From positions 1,116,001 through 1,180,000 of the forward strand of contig NZ_JAHDAP010000001.1 of NCBI RefSeq assembly GCF_018499575.1: 64,000 nt of DNA, given 5' to 3'. Positions 35,524 through 42,655 of this stretch are shown here, one piece after another. Source of the stretch: Streptococcus infantis. Its GTDB lineage: Bacteria > Bacillota > Bacilli > Lactobacillales > Streptococcaceae. A model generated the notes under the pieces. That model worked only from the letters and a program-made list of their open reading frames with translations. It did no database searches and was not told the origin of the DNA. The position numbers and the translations under genes are program-made. Within the stretch, counting starts at the first letter, position 1. The number at the start of each line of letters is the position of its first letter.

Positions 35524-36781
35524 TTGAACCACCCTCGCTTACCACTGGTTTAGCTGACATATCTCCAGCTATACCAGTAAGATCACGAATTGTTTCCGCA
35601 TTGATGTAGCCAGGTAAGGCCTGATTCAATTTCACAACACCATCACCAATCATAGTCATTGTATTCGCATCAGCTTCAAACAATGGTTCCCACTTGACTG
35701 TAGTTCTTACAAATTGACTTCTGGCATAATGAAACTCATCACGCAAGCATGCTGCAACATAGGCCACATTAAGTAGACCAGCTCCCAGTGACCTCTGAGC
35801 CTTGCGACCAGCCAGGCGCAAGTTCTCATGGCTAGCCTTGATAGCTTCAACAGATGACGGATTGTCAGACACAAAACCTAAATCATCCAAGGTCAAGCCC
35901 ATCTCCCCAGCAAATCCAGCAGCGGCTGTTCTCAGTTGTTCAGTAAACGGTGACATGCTAGCTGTAGTAAACTGTCCAACGCTCGGCTTCTCACCTTTAT
36001 CGCTTGAAGAAATCGTCAACAAGCTTGATACAGTAGCTTTCCATTTCTCCATAGGTTCCGCATCAGGATCAAGTCCAAGAATGTATTTCTGTGGCCATGA
36101 GTAGAACTCAGCAGTGATATCAGCCCGTTCCAAAGTTCGCTTAGCGTATTTCTGATAATACATTCCTGCCCTGGTAATACGAGACCGACCAAAAGGACGA
36201 ACCGCATCAGGACGATGAATGACCGGAACTAGCAGAGGAATACCCGTTTCATTCGTAACCGAGTAAGGCTCCCCATCTTTCGGAATAAAATGAGTAGCAT
36301 TAGGTTCAAAGTATGCTTCAAGCGTTGGACGATTGTAATCATCACAAGCCAGAACTGCATAACCTTCCACAAGCAATCCAGTTATAGGATCAATAACACC
36401 CGTCGCATTACTTGATTCAATGACTTGCAACCTCACCTCATCATCTTCACCCTTCGAAATGTAGACGAAACTACACGAACCAATCAGCGCAGCTAAAATA
36501 GCACTATCAAAGAAGATATCTGGATTGTTCCGATTAAAGATTTCTGTAACATTAAAATCATCGTTAGCAAATGCCCTGAAAATCAAACGATCTGCAAGAC
36601 TATCAACGCCCTTTGCAGCCCAACCAAGGACAGCTTGATACTTTGCCCTGATGTGTGCAGGAATTGTGATTCCTGTAGGTGCTTCATAATGCTGCATCGC
36701 ATAATGCTTGTATCTCAGATTGACTCTGCTCTGATAGAGATTCAACTTCCTCCTAAGATACTCAATCCCTCTTAATTCCAA
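35513..36781 (-). CDS. portal protein (SPP1 gp6-like)
   Basis: 422 residues. It has the typical opening LRRKLNLYQSRVNLRYKHYAM, a wing/stem body, and a PSSVEAIKASHENLRLAGRKAQRSLG helix in the C-terminal third typical of SPP1-type portals. The dodecamer forms the DNA channel at the head vertex and docks TerL. It is the first structural gene after HNH, with no terminase gene before it, and overlaps the MuF gene. Confidence 0.88.
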   Translation of the reverse strand: MELRGIEYLRRKLNLYQSRVNLRYKHYAMQHYEAPTGITIPAHIRAKYQAVLGWAAKGVDSLADRLIFRAFANDDFNVTEIFNRNNPDIFFDSAILAALIGSCSFVYISKGEDDEVRLQVIESSNATGVIDPITGLLVEGYAVLACDDYNRPTLEAYFEPNATHFIPKDGEPYSVTNETGIPLLVPVIHRPDAVRPFGRSRITRAGMYYQKYAKRTLERADITAEFYSWPQKYILGLDPDAEPMEKWKATVSSLLTISSSDKGEKPSVGQFTTASMSPFTEQLRTAAAGFAGEMGLTLDDLGFVSDNPSSVEAIKASHENLRLAGRKAQRSLGAGLLNVAYVAACLRDEFHYARSQFVRTTVKWEPLFEADANTMTMIGDGVVKLNQALPGYINAETIRDLTGIAGDMSAKPVVSEGGSNGE

Positions 36782-36784
36782 ACC

Positions 36785-36960
36785 GTTCTCCTTTCATTGT
36801 GATGATTTGGCGCGAGAAAAAATGTACAGTGACGGCGTGAAGCTCGCGAGCGCCTAGTGGGAGGGGGGTACCCCCCTATCATCATATAGGACTTACTTTC
36901 ACACATATCTGTTATTTTTTCGAGTTTTAAATATTTTTTTATTTTTCTTTTTTACAAAAA
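36785..36960. other. non-coding gap with GC-rich palindrome, possible cos/packaging region
   Basis: No ORF with a ribosome-binding site is visible. The segment about 36815-36880 is GC-rich against an AT-rich background and includes GGGGGGTACCCCCC (36864-36877), a perfect palindrome. It lies between HNH and portal, where TerS/TerL and cos are often found. Confidence 0.35.
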
Positions 36961-36981
36961 AATAATTCTTTCATTAAGACT

Positions 36982-37326
36982 TCAAGCTCTATACCTAGTC
37001 CAGTCCCTGGACTGTGGCAAGTTCCTGTTACCTACAACAGTAGCATTAGCTGATCTATCATCAGCGTAAAGCTTGTCAGACTTCTGTCTGTTGCATTGCC
37101 AGTGGGCTAACTGCAAGTTTTGAATATCTGATGGATGACCATTACGATTGATTGGAATAATGTGGTCAATGACTGGACTTAATGGATGTGGGTACCTCAA
37201 GGACTTATCAACTGGTAGTCCACAAATCCCACAAGTATTTCTTGTTTTGAGAATAATATTTTTATTCTTTTCAAAAGCGACTCTGTGAGGACCACTCCGG
37301 TCCGGTCTATCTTGGGGGTTATTCAT
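36982..37326 (-). CDS. HNH endonuclease
   Basis: 114 residues. The zinc-binding pairs CGIC and CNRQK flank the ββα-metal core SPVIDHIIPINRNG, with the general-base His in DHIIP. Phage HNH proteins next to terminase or portal genes usually take part in cos cleavage and packaging with TerL. No small terminase gene is seen beside it. About 200 bases of unusual GC-rich DNA separate it from the portal gene. Confidence 0.85.
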   Translation of the reverse strand: MNNPQDRPDRSGPHRVAFEKNKNIILKTRNTCGICGLPVDKSLRYPHPLSPVIDHIIPINRNGHPSDIQNLQLAHWQCNRQKSDKLYADDRSANATVVGNRNLPQSRDWTRYRA

Positions 37327-37530
37327 TTAGGGAGGGGCCTTTCTTTTTTGGGAGATAGGGAGTTAAATTTTTTATGATGTAGGGGGGAGTTTTTCAACCT
37401 TTAACACCCTCTTATATTTAACATATCTTATATTTTGTGACTTTCGACAGAGTATTGTTCAACCCAGTTATGACAATGGTTTGTAAGCATTTCTGAATTA
37501 TCCAATTTACTTTTTCTCAATATGTTAAAT

Positions 37531-37565
37531 AAGTATACTTTTAATACGTAAAAGTAAGCATACTT
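37531..37565. repeat. imperfect inverted repeat at the 3' end of the small recombinase gene
   Basis: Arms AAGTATACTTTTA and TAAAAGTAAGCATACTT (a four-base insertion in one arm) around ATACG. It overlaps the stop of the recombinase gene and has a recombination-site look (two half-sites around a short centre), though no strand exchange partner is seen. Confidence 0.4.
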
Positions 37566-38107
37566 TCATCGATTTCATCTTGGTTATATCCGATGTAATC
37601 TAAGGTAATATCTGGTGCAGAGTGATTAAGTATTTGCATTAGAATAGCTATATTCCCATTTTGTTTGTAATGATGATAACCAAATGTTTTTCTCATCGAA
37701 TGGGTTCCAATGTTTTTTAATCCTGAATGTTTAGCTGCATCATTTAAAAATTGATACACAGCTACTCTACCAATGTGTTTAATACTTACTCCGTCACCTC
37801 TAACTTTCTTTCTGCTAGGAAAAAGATAGTCATAACTCTCAAGATGATTTTCTTTTATGTAACGATCCAAAGCTTTACGTAGTTCAGGATTAACTGCAAA
37901 TTTTCTTATTTTACCAGTCTTCTTCTCTTTAACCTCAATTCTATCTTGATTGACATGCTTTACTTGAAGAGGGACAATATCGCTTACTCGTAGCCCTGAA
38001 TAAATTCCGACCAAAAAAAGAATGTAGTTTCGCTCACTTTTCGATTTCAAATAATTCTTCATTCTATCAATGTCATCTGGTTCACGAATGGGTTCTACTT
38101 TCTTCAT
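37541..38107 (-). CDS. small tyrosine recombinase in the late region
   Basis: 188 residues, catalytic domain only: no arm- or core-binding N-terminal domain as in the main integrase. Active-site residues are all present: Arg40 in YSGLRVSD, HSMRKTF (His-x-x-Arg), the second His in ILNHSAPDIT, and Tyr in LDYIGYN. GGAGGTGAT precedes the ATG. It is the first gene after the late promoter and its attenuator hairpin. Candidate roles are resolving genome multimers or a packaging-linked reaction; prophage integration is more likely done by the larger integrase. Confidence 0.82.
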   Translation of the reverse strand: MKKVEPIREPDDIDRMKNYLKSKSERNYILFLVGIYSGLRVSDIVPLQVKHVNQDRIEVKEKKTGKIRKFAVNPELRKALDRYIKENHLESYDYLFPSRKKVRGDGVSIKHIGRVAVYQFLNDAAKHSGLKNIGTHSMRKTFGYHHYKQNGNIAILMQILNHSAPDITLDYIGYNQDEIDESMLTFTY

Positions 38108-38132
38108 GGTATCACCTCCAAACTACAAGAAA

Positions 38133-38155
38133 AGGCAGGTTGTGCCTGCCTTTAT
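38133..38155 (-). terminator. attenuator-like terminator in the late leader
   Basis: AAAGGCAGG / CCTGCCTTT, a 9-bp perfect stem with a five-base loop, followed on the minus strand by TTTTCTTG. It starts about 12 bases after the predicted late transcription start and 26 bases before the recombinase ATG. Confidence 0.7.
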
Positions 38156-38172
38156 AATTATTTCATAATATA

Positions 38173-38178
38173 ATTTTA
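38173..38178 (-). promoter_or_regulatory. extended -10 of the late promoter
   Basis: Minus strand TGCTAAAAT, an extended -10 with TAAAAT at 38178-38173. There is no good -35; the place is taken by the phased repeats. The predicted start is near 38166. Confidence 0.6.
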
Positions 38179-38198
38179 GCACATTAAATCGTATATTT

Positions 38199-38247
38199 AC
38201 TCCGAACTTACTCCAAATTTACTCCAAAAAAACTCCAAGAAAACTCC
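38199..38247 (-). repeat. five GGAGT repeats at exact 11-bp spacing (late activator site)
   Basis: ACTCC (minus strand GGAGT) occurs at 38199, 38210, 38221, 38232 and 38243, each followed on the minus strand by an AT-rich six-base filler. All lie on one face of the helix, at about -35 to -80 from the predicted late start. They sit between the ArpU-like gene and the late operon. Confidence 0.8.
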
Positions 38248-38252
38248 ATTTT

Positions 38253-38678
38253 TTATTCTAAGATTTCAATTTGTTCTCCATTTCGATAAAGCTCAGCAAA
38301 TGCCATTAGAGCCTTATCTAGGATATCGTAGTAAGAACTTTCTGAGATAGCCAAATCCATAGAGATTGTTTCGTCTTTCTTACAATCCCACTGCAGATAT
38401 TTCTCGTAAAGGATTCTACGATAGAGTGGATCATGTAATCCACTTACTGCTTGTTCAATTGCATCAAGTTCAAGTTCAGCATCAACTTTTCGAATTGCTA
38501 ATTTTTCAACCTGGCTATTTCTGCTGAATGATTGAGAGCGTGGCATAAACGAGTATGTGGTAGTTACTCTTTGGCCTTCCTTATCATTTGCAACCCTTCT
38601 CCATCTCAGATACCCTTTTAGAATCTTCTTAGCATTCTCTTTTGTCTTTGATTCATTAACGTCAGGGAAAAAAGGCAT
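38253..38678 (-). CDS. ArpU-family late transcription activator
   Basis: 141 residues. The N-terminal part is basic (LKGYLRWRRVANDK) and the C-terminal half has the sigma-70 region-4-like helix-turn-helix of ArpU/RinA-type phage regulators (ISESSYYDILDKALMAFAELY). These proteins switch on late genes; the lactococcal TP901-1 relative Alt is, from memory, reported to bind 11-bp-phased repeats ahead of its late promoter. Here such repeats begin six bases after its stop codon. It is the last gene of the early operon. Confidence 0.8.
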   Translation of the reverse strand: MPFFPDVNESKTKENAKKILKGYLRWRRVANDKEGQRVTTTYSFMPRSQSFSRNSQVEKLAIRKVDAELELDAIEQAVSGLHDPLYRRILYEKYLQWDCKKDETISMDLAISESSYYDILDKALMAFAELYRNGEQIEILE

Positions 38679-38696
38679 TGTTCACCTCCAATCTTA

Positions 38697-38897
38697 CTAA
38701 GTTCCGCTTTGTTTACTTAGAAGAGTTTCTAGTTCCTCTTTCATTCTCTTCAAGTTCTTCTTCAGGTATTCTCTATGAGCGGTTCGTGATTGAGCCATCG
38801 ATCTATCACATGGTTGAGAATATTCTTCAATTTGTTGCTCGATTAATTCGATAGAATGTCTTTTACTCTCGATTAATTTATCTAGAAATTCACTCAT
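38697..38897 (-). CDS. small phage coiled-coil protein
   Basis: 66 residues, almost entirely helical and charged (FLDKLIESKRHSIELIEQQIEEY, later KKNLKRMKEELETLLSKQ). It overlaps the zinc-ribbon gene by four bases. No family is recognised; it sits in the early operon just before the late regulator. Confidence 0.55.
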   Translation of the reverse strand: MSEFLDKLIESKRHSIELIEQQIEEYSQPCDRSMAQSRTAHREYLKKNLKRMKEELETLLSKQSGT

Positions 38898-39124
38898 TCG
38901 AAGACCTCATCAATCTCTCTAACAACTTCATTGTGCCTAAATGGCTCATGTGCCACTCTTCCAAATCCGTGTTCATCAACACCGTCTGGATTTTCTGTTG
39001 CATATTTTAGAAAGAGTGGCATCTTGCATTCATGGCAAATCCATTTTTTAGCAGCTGATCTAATATGTCCAACTGTACAATTACCACAAAAAGGACACTG
39101 TACATCCACTTTTAAATTATTCAT
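38894..39124 (-). CDS. zinc-ribbon phage protein
   Basis: 76 residues with CPFC...C and CHEC pairs spaced like a zinc ribbon (residues 10-35), then an acidic tail ending REIDEVFE. It lies 18 bases after ssb. It is probably a small nucleic-acid-binding or regulatory protein; the function is unknown. Confidence 0.6.
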   Translation of the reverse strand: MNNLKVDVQCPFCGNCTVGHIRSAAKKWICHECKMPLFLKYATENPDGVDEHGFGRVAHEPFRHNEVVREIDEVFE

Positions 39125-39142
39125 ACTTCATTCTCCTAAATA

Positions 39143-39559
39143 TTAGAATGGTAAATCATCATCAGATATATCCATAGGGTTAGTTTTTTCAAAACTTGGC
39201 GGAATTTGATTTTTCATACTTGCCTGATTTGCAGAATTATCTTTTTTTTCAAGGATTTGAAAACTTTCAGCTACAACTTCAGTCACATAGACACGCTGTC
39301 CTTGCTGGTTATCGTAGCTACGAGTCTGAATGCGACCTGTAATTCCTACAAGAGCACCCTTTTTAAGCCAATTTGCAAAGTTTTCAGCTTGCTGGCGCCA
39401 CATGATGCAACTAATAAAATCAGCTTCATAATCACCTGCCTGATTCTTAAAATTGCGATTCACTGCCAAACTGAAAGTTGCAACAGTCACATTTGATGGT
39501 GTGTATCTTAACTCAGGGTCACGAGTCAATCGACCTACTAACACAACATTATTGATCAT
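39143..39559 (-). CDS. ssb: single-stranded DNA-binding protein
   Basis: 138 residues. The OB-fold opens [22 protein letters not shown], with [31 protein letters not shown], and ends in the acidic tip DISDDDLPF that recruits replication and repair proteins. It coats single-stranded DNA during phage replication. It is slightly shorter than host SSB, mainly in the linker. Confidence 0.94.
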   Translation of the reverse strand: MINNVVLVGRLTRDPELRYTPSNVTVATFSLAVNRNFKNQAGDYEADFISCIMWRQQAENFANWLKKGALVGITGRIQTRSYDNQQGQRVYVTEVVAESFQILEKKDNSANQASMKNQIPPSFEKTNPMDISDDDLPF

Positions 39560-39572
39560 TATTTAACTCCTT

Positions 39573-40199
39573 TTATGCTTCCTCAATCTCAATACCTGGG
39601 GAATCAAATACCCAGCCAAATCCTGCATCTTCTAGTTCTTTGCGGGTGTGTTTGACTCTATACCCATAGATTTCGTTTTTTGATGCAAAAAACCAGTTTT
39701 GACTGTCTAAATTTTTATTGAGATGGGTAGTGTATCCGCTGACCCCTTTCATCCTAACAGTATACTTCGGTTCTTTCTCTACCTCGTAGCCGTCAAGATA
39801 CGCACGAGCGAATAGTTTTTGATTATCTAGATCATCCACCCAGCTATTAACTTTCTCCGGCGTATATAAGAGAGCTGTAAGTAACCTTTTCCTTTTTGCT
39901 TTACATTGCTCAATCCAATCCGCAACAAACTGTGGGATTTTGACTTTTTCGTGTTCAAACACGCCATCAAATTCACCCATGATAGCCTTTAGCCAAACTT
40001 TACGATCATGCACTGGAAGTTCTCTCAATCTTGCAAGTATGTTCTTAACGTAGCGTGGAGCTTCGTCTGCGTGACCTGTTTCGGGTTCGTCTAGTAGTTT
40101 CAAATCTTCTATAAAAATTTGACGAGCTAATTCCGCACCAGGAGCACCCCACTTTCCTTCATAGCTTTTGTATTTCTCAATCAATTCTTGTTTATTCAT
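39573..40199 (-). CDS. DUF1642-family phage protein
   Basis: 208 residues from the ATG at 40199 (MNKQELIEKYKSYEG), behind GGAGGATTT and overlapping the end of the MazG-like gene. The central block VADWIEQCKAKRKRLLTALL...QKLFARAYLDGYEVEKEPKYTVRMK is the DUF1642 signature common in streptococcal phages. Function is unknown. Confidence 0.8.
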   Translation of the reverse strand: MNKQELIEKYKSYEGKWGAPGAELARQIFIEDLKLLDEPETGHADEAPRYVKNILARLRELPVHDRKVWLKAIMGEFDGVFEHEKVKIPQFVADWIEQCKAKRKRLLTALLYTPEKVNSWVDDLDNQKLFARAYLDGYEVEKEPKYTVRMKGVSGYTTHLNKNLDSQNWFFASKNEIYGYRVKHTRKELEDAGFGWVFDSPGIEIEEA

Positions 40200-40692
40200 C
40201 TGACAAATCCTCCTCTTTGACGAATACTCCGTCAACCATTTTCCCTTTTCGGTCTTTGATAACGTTGTATGCTTCGTCTAAACAATTCTCAGCAGTAGTT
40301 CCATTTAAAAACGAAACAGTGCTAACAACACTGTCAAGAAACATCAAATCAGCTTTGATTAAAGGAATTTGTGTTTCATTGTGACAGACATGGGCGTATA
40401 ACTTCTGAGCGATATTGCCCAAACTGGAAACCATCAGCAGCAATTCGAGTTCCTGTTGATTCGCTGAAATCTTAGCGCCATTCTTGATCTGTTGTTCAAA
40501 CCCAATCAAAACTACCTGGATGTCTCCGAGCGCATCGTAAATCAGTTCAGGTTTATCCTTAGCAATTCCCTCAAACAATTCACCCGACTCTTCCATCAAC
40601 TTCAAGAACTGCTTGACTGGATTTGCTTCATGTAAATTTCTGTCTACAAACCATTGTTGTACTTTTTCTTCCAAATTCATTTTTGTATTCAT
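40192..40692 (-). CDS. MazG-like NTP pyrophosphohydrolase
   Basis: 166 residues with the all-alpha NTP-PPase signature: KLMEESGELFEGIAK (ExxE) and DALGDIQVVLIGF (ExxD-type metal site). Family members hydrolyse NTPs or (p)ppGpp-related nucleotides. Phage versions are thought to alter host nucleotide or alarmone pools. It has overlapping translation with DUF1642. Confidence 0.75.
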   Translation of the reverse strand: MNTKMNLEEKVQQWFVDRNLHEANPVKQFLKLMEESGELFEGIAKDKPELIYDALGDIQVVLIGFEQQIKNGAKISANQQELELLLMVSSLGNIAQKLYAHVCHNETQIPLIKADLMFLDSVVSTVSFLNGTTAENCLDEAYNVIKDRKGKMVDGVFVKEEDLSDE

Positions 40693-40693
40693 C

Positions 40694-40990
40694 TTATTTT
40701 TCCTCCGTTTCTTCCGCTTCTTTAAATGATCCCATCGCTTTAATAATCTTTTCTAACTTAGATTTGTGTAGCGTAATGTAATTATTTTTCTTCACTTGTT
40801 CACAGAAAATACAAATTCGATCACCAAAAAATCTGCAATTTTCTGTTAATCGGTGTCTTTCATCTGACTCTATTTGTTCCCTATTGGCTAAGCTAACAAG
40901 AATTACTTCATCAGATTCTTTCCAATCTGGAAGTGCTACAGCTTTGTATAAGTTTTCAAATGCTAAATCGGTTAAAATATCTCTAGCCAT
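40694..40990 (-). CDS. hypothetical early phage protein
   Basis: 98 residues, helical start (DILTDLAFENLYKAVALPDWKESD), a central cysteine cluster (CRFFGDRICIFC) and an acidic end. No domain is recognised. It is separated by one base from the MazG-like gene and preceded by a 27-residue ORF. Confidence 0.55.
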   Translation of the reverse strand: MARDILTDLAFENLYKAVALPDWKESDEVILVSLANREQIESDERHRLTENCRFFGDRICIFCEQVKKNNYITLHKSKLEKIIKAMGSFKEAEETEEK

Positions 40991-41066
40991 TCGTTTCCTC
41001 CGTTTTCCTAGTAATCAAGTAGTAGCAATCAGCTGCTCCGTATTCAATCCTGTAGAGTTCAATCAT
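40983..41066 (-). CDS. possible 27-residue phage peptide
   Basis: The ORF MIELYRIEYGAADCYYLITR... (27 residues) starts with a TGATG overlap on the dnaC-like stop and has a strong GGAGGT four bases ahead. It ends eight bases inside the next gene. The ribosome-binding site argues that ribosomes load here; the peptide could be real or a coupling device. Confidence 0.45.
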   Translation of the reverse strand: MIELYRIEYGAADCYYLITRKTEETNG

Positions 41067-41887
41067 CAATACCTCCTATCCTTCATCCCAGACGGGTACA
41101 CAAAGCACTTTCCAGTTGCTCCCTCAAAGATACGACTTGATAAAGCACCATTCCCAAAATCGTCCGAGTAAAGCTCCTTAATTTTTTCACTAGACAGATT
41201 CGTGTTGATAATCGTATTCGTCCGATTATCCAGGATCTTGAACAATATCTGATGCGACCACTCGTTCCGCTTCGTGTCAGCTTTTCGACTCTCTTTCCCA
41301 AGATCATCCAAGAAAAGAAAATCAACCTCAGACAATAGCTTGACCATCTTAGCTTCTGAAAATCCATTGTCAAACTCAAAGCTTTCTCGAATCTTGTCAA
41401 ATAAAGTCACAACAGATACAAAGAGCACGCTTTTCGGTTCATCATAAGACTTAAATTGCTCATTGAGAAATCGAGCCAAGCCATAGGTCAGATGACTCTT
41501 ACCAACACCAGAAGGACCAGTGATGATAGCATTGCCAGTTTCACCTTTGGCATAGCAGCGTTCTAATCGCTTCACGAAATTCATAGCCTTTTCATCAATA
41601 TCAACCTGAATCTCATAGTCATGTAGTGACTTGCTGGCCAGCTTAGTTGAAACGATACTATCGCGAGCAAAGACCTCATAAGTGTCCGAAAGCTTACTCT
41701 TGACCTCGGATTCCATATTCAGCTGCTTTTCAAAGAGTCGAATGTTCTCTTTCTCACACTCAGGACATTGACTGATTTCCTCAACCTTGCCCTTGATAGG
41801 AATCTTAACAGACCAAAGATGGCATCCATGGATTTCACAGACATCATCAAGAACTGTTCTAGTTCTAAATTGTTTAAACTGTTTCAT
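41066..41887 (-). CDS. DnaC/IstB-type helicase loader
   Basis: 273 residues. An N-terminal zinc-finger-like region (CEIHGCH, CPEC) leads to an AAA+ domain with Walker A GPSGVGKSH, Walker B VDFLFLDDLGKE, sensor-1 TIINTNLS and an Arg finger near ALSSRIFE. It loads the phage DnaB helicase at the origin with the RepA-like protein. Genes for initiator, loader and helicase are together, as in many Firmicute phages. Confidence 0.88.
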   Translation of the reverse strand: MKQFKQFRTRTVLDDVCEIHGCHLWSVKIPIKGKVEEISQCPECEKENIRLFEKQLNMESEVKSKLSDTYEVFARDSIVSTKLASKSLHDYEIQVDIDEKAMNFVKRLERCYAKGETGNAIITGPSGVGKSHLTYGLARFLNEQFKSYDEPKSVLFVSVVTLFDKIRESFEFDNGFSEAKMVKLLSEVDFLFLDDLGKESRKADTKRNEWSHQILFKILDNRTNTIINTNLSSEKIKELYSDDFGNGALSSRIFEGATGKCFVYPSGMKDRRY

Positions 41888-42652
41888 TTAAAATCCTAGC
41901 CTTTCGTCAACTGCTGATTGAAATGAGTGAACTTTTCGTGGCATAGGTTGATTCAGATAATTGTCCATCTTATTGCCAAAAAGTGTTTGTGGTTGAAGAT
42001 ACTGTTCATACTCTGTACCTTTCCACTTAGCGACCATGATGTCCACAACCTTTTTAAAATCTTCGAGGACATAACCCTCTTTTAGCCTTGCCTTGATAAA
42101 TTTTTGATGACTAGCAGTATCAACTTTAAAATTTTTCTTAGCTTTCAAATTGAGATAAGAAATGACTTCTTTACAAATCGACAATTTATTATTATTATCT
42201 ATATCAGTCTTTATAATATCAGTCTTTATTGTTTGTACTTCTTGCGTCTCCAGAGTGGTAATTTCTCCGGTTCTGGATGGTAATTTCTCCGGTTCAAGAA
42301 TTGTTTGTTGAACAATTTTGGGACCAAGGATATAAAGTCGATTTGGCTTAGTCAATCCTTGGCGCTCTTCCTTTAGTAAACCTGATGTCACAAGTTCCTT
42401 TTTAATCTTGGTTACTGTCTTCTCTGAACATCCAAGTTCTTCACAAAATTCAGCTGTAGTAAAATACATAAAAACTTTGCCATTTCGATCATGCCACTTT
42501 GACTCCAAAGATAAATCCAAACGATTATAGAGCAATGCATACATAATTTTTGCATTGTTTGATAGTTTTTTATATGGCTCTTTAAATAGCCATTTTGGTA
42601 ATTGAAAGTATTGATACTTTTCAACTTCGTTTTTATAATATGTCTCAGCCAT
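41888..42652 (-). CDS. phage replication initiator (RepA_N / DnaD-like)
   Basis: 254 residues. Residues 15-105 are a RepA N-terminal winged helix (YFQLPKWLFKEPYKKLSNNAKIMYALLYNRLDLS). A low-complexity linker (about 115-155) is encoded by direct repeats, and residues 160-250 are the conserved phage C-terminal domain (LKEGYVLEDFKKVVDIMVAKWKG) that contacts the loader. It binds the phage origin, probably within its own gene. It abuts the dnaC-like gene with no gap. Confidence 0.85.
   Translation of the reverse strand: MAETYYKNEVEKYQYFQLPKWLFKEPYKKLSNNAKIMYALLYNRLDLSLESKWHDRNGKVFMYFTTAEFCEELGCSEKTVTKIKKELVTSGLLKEERQGLTKPNRLYILGPKIVQQTILEPEKLPSRTGEITTLETQEVQTIKTDIIKTDIDNNNKLSICKEVISYLNLKAKKNFKVDTASHQKFIKARLKEGYVLEDFKKVVDIMVAKWKGTEYEQYLQPQTLFGNKMDNYLNQPMPRKVHSFQSAVDERLGF
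42202..42295. repeat. direct repeats inside the initiator gene, probable replication origin
   Basis: TATCAGTCTTTAT occurs at 42202-42214 and 42217-42229 (15-bp period). TGGTAATTTCTCCGGTTC occurs at 42256-42273 and 42278-42295 (22-bp period). An AT-rich ATT/ATC stretch lies just left (42186-42201). Together they look like iterons plus an unwinding element in the linker-coding part. Confidence 0.6.
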
Positions 42653-42655
42653 ATA

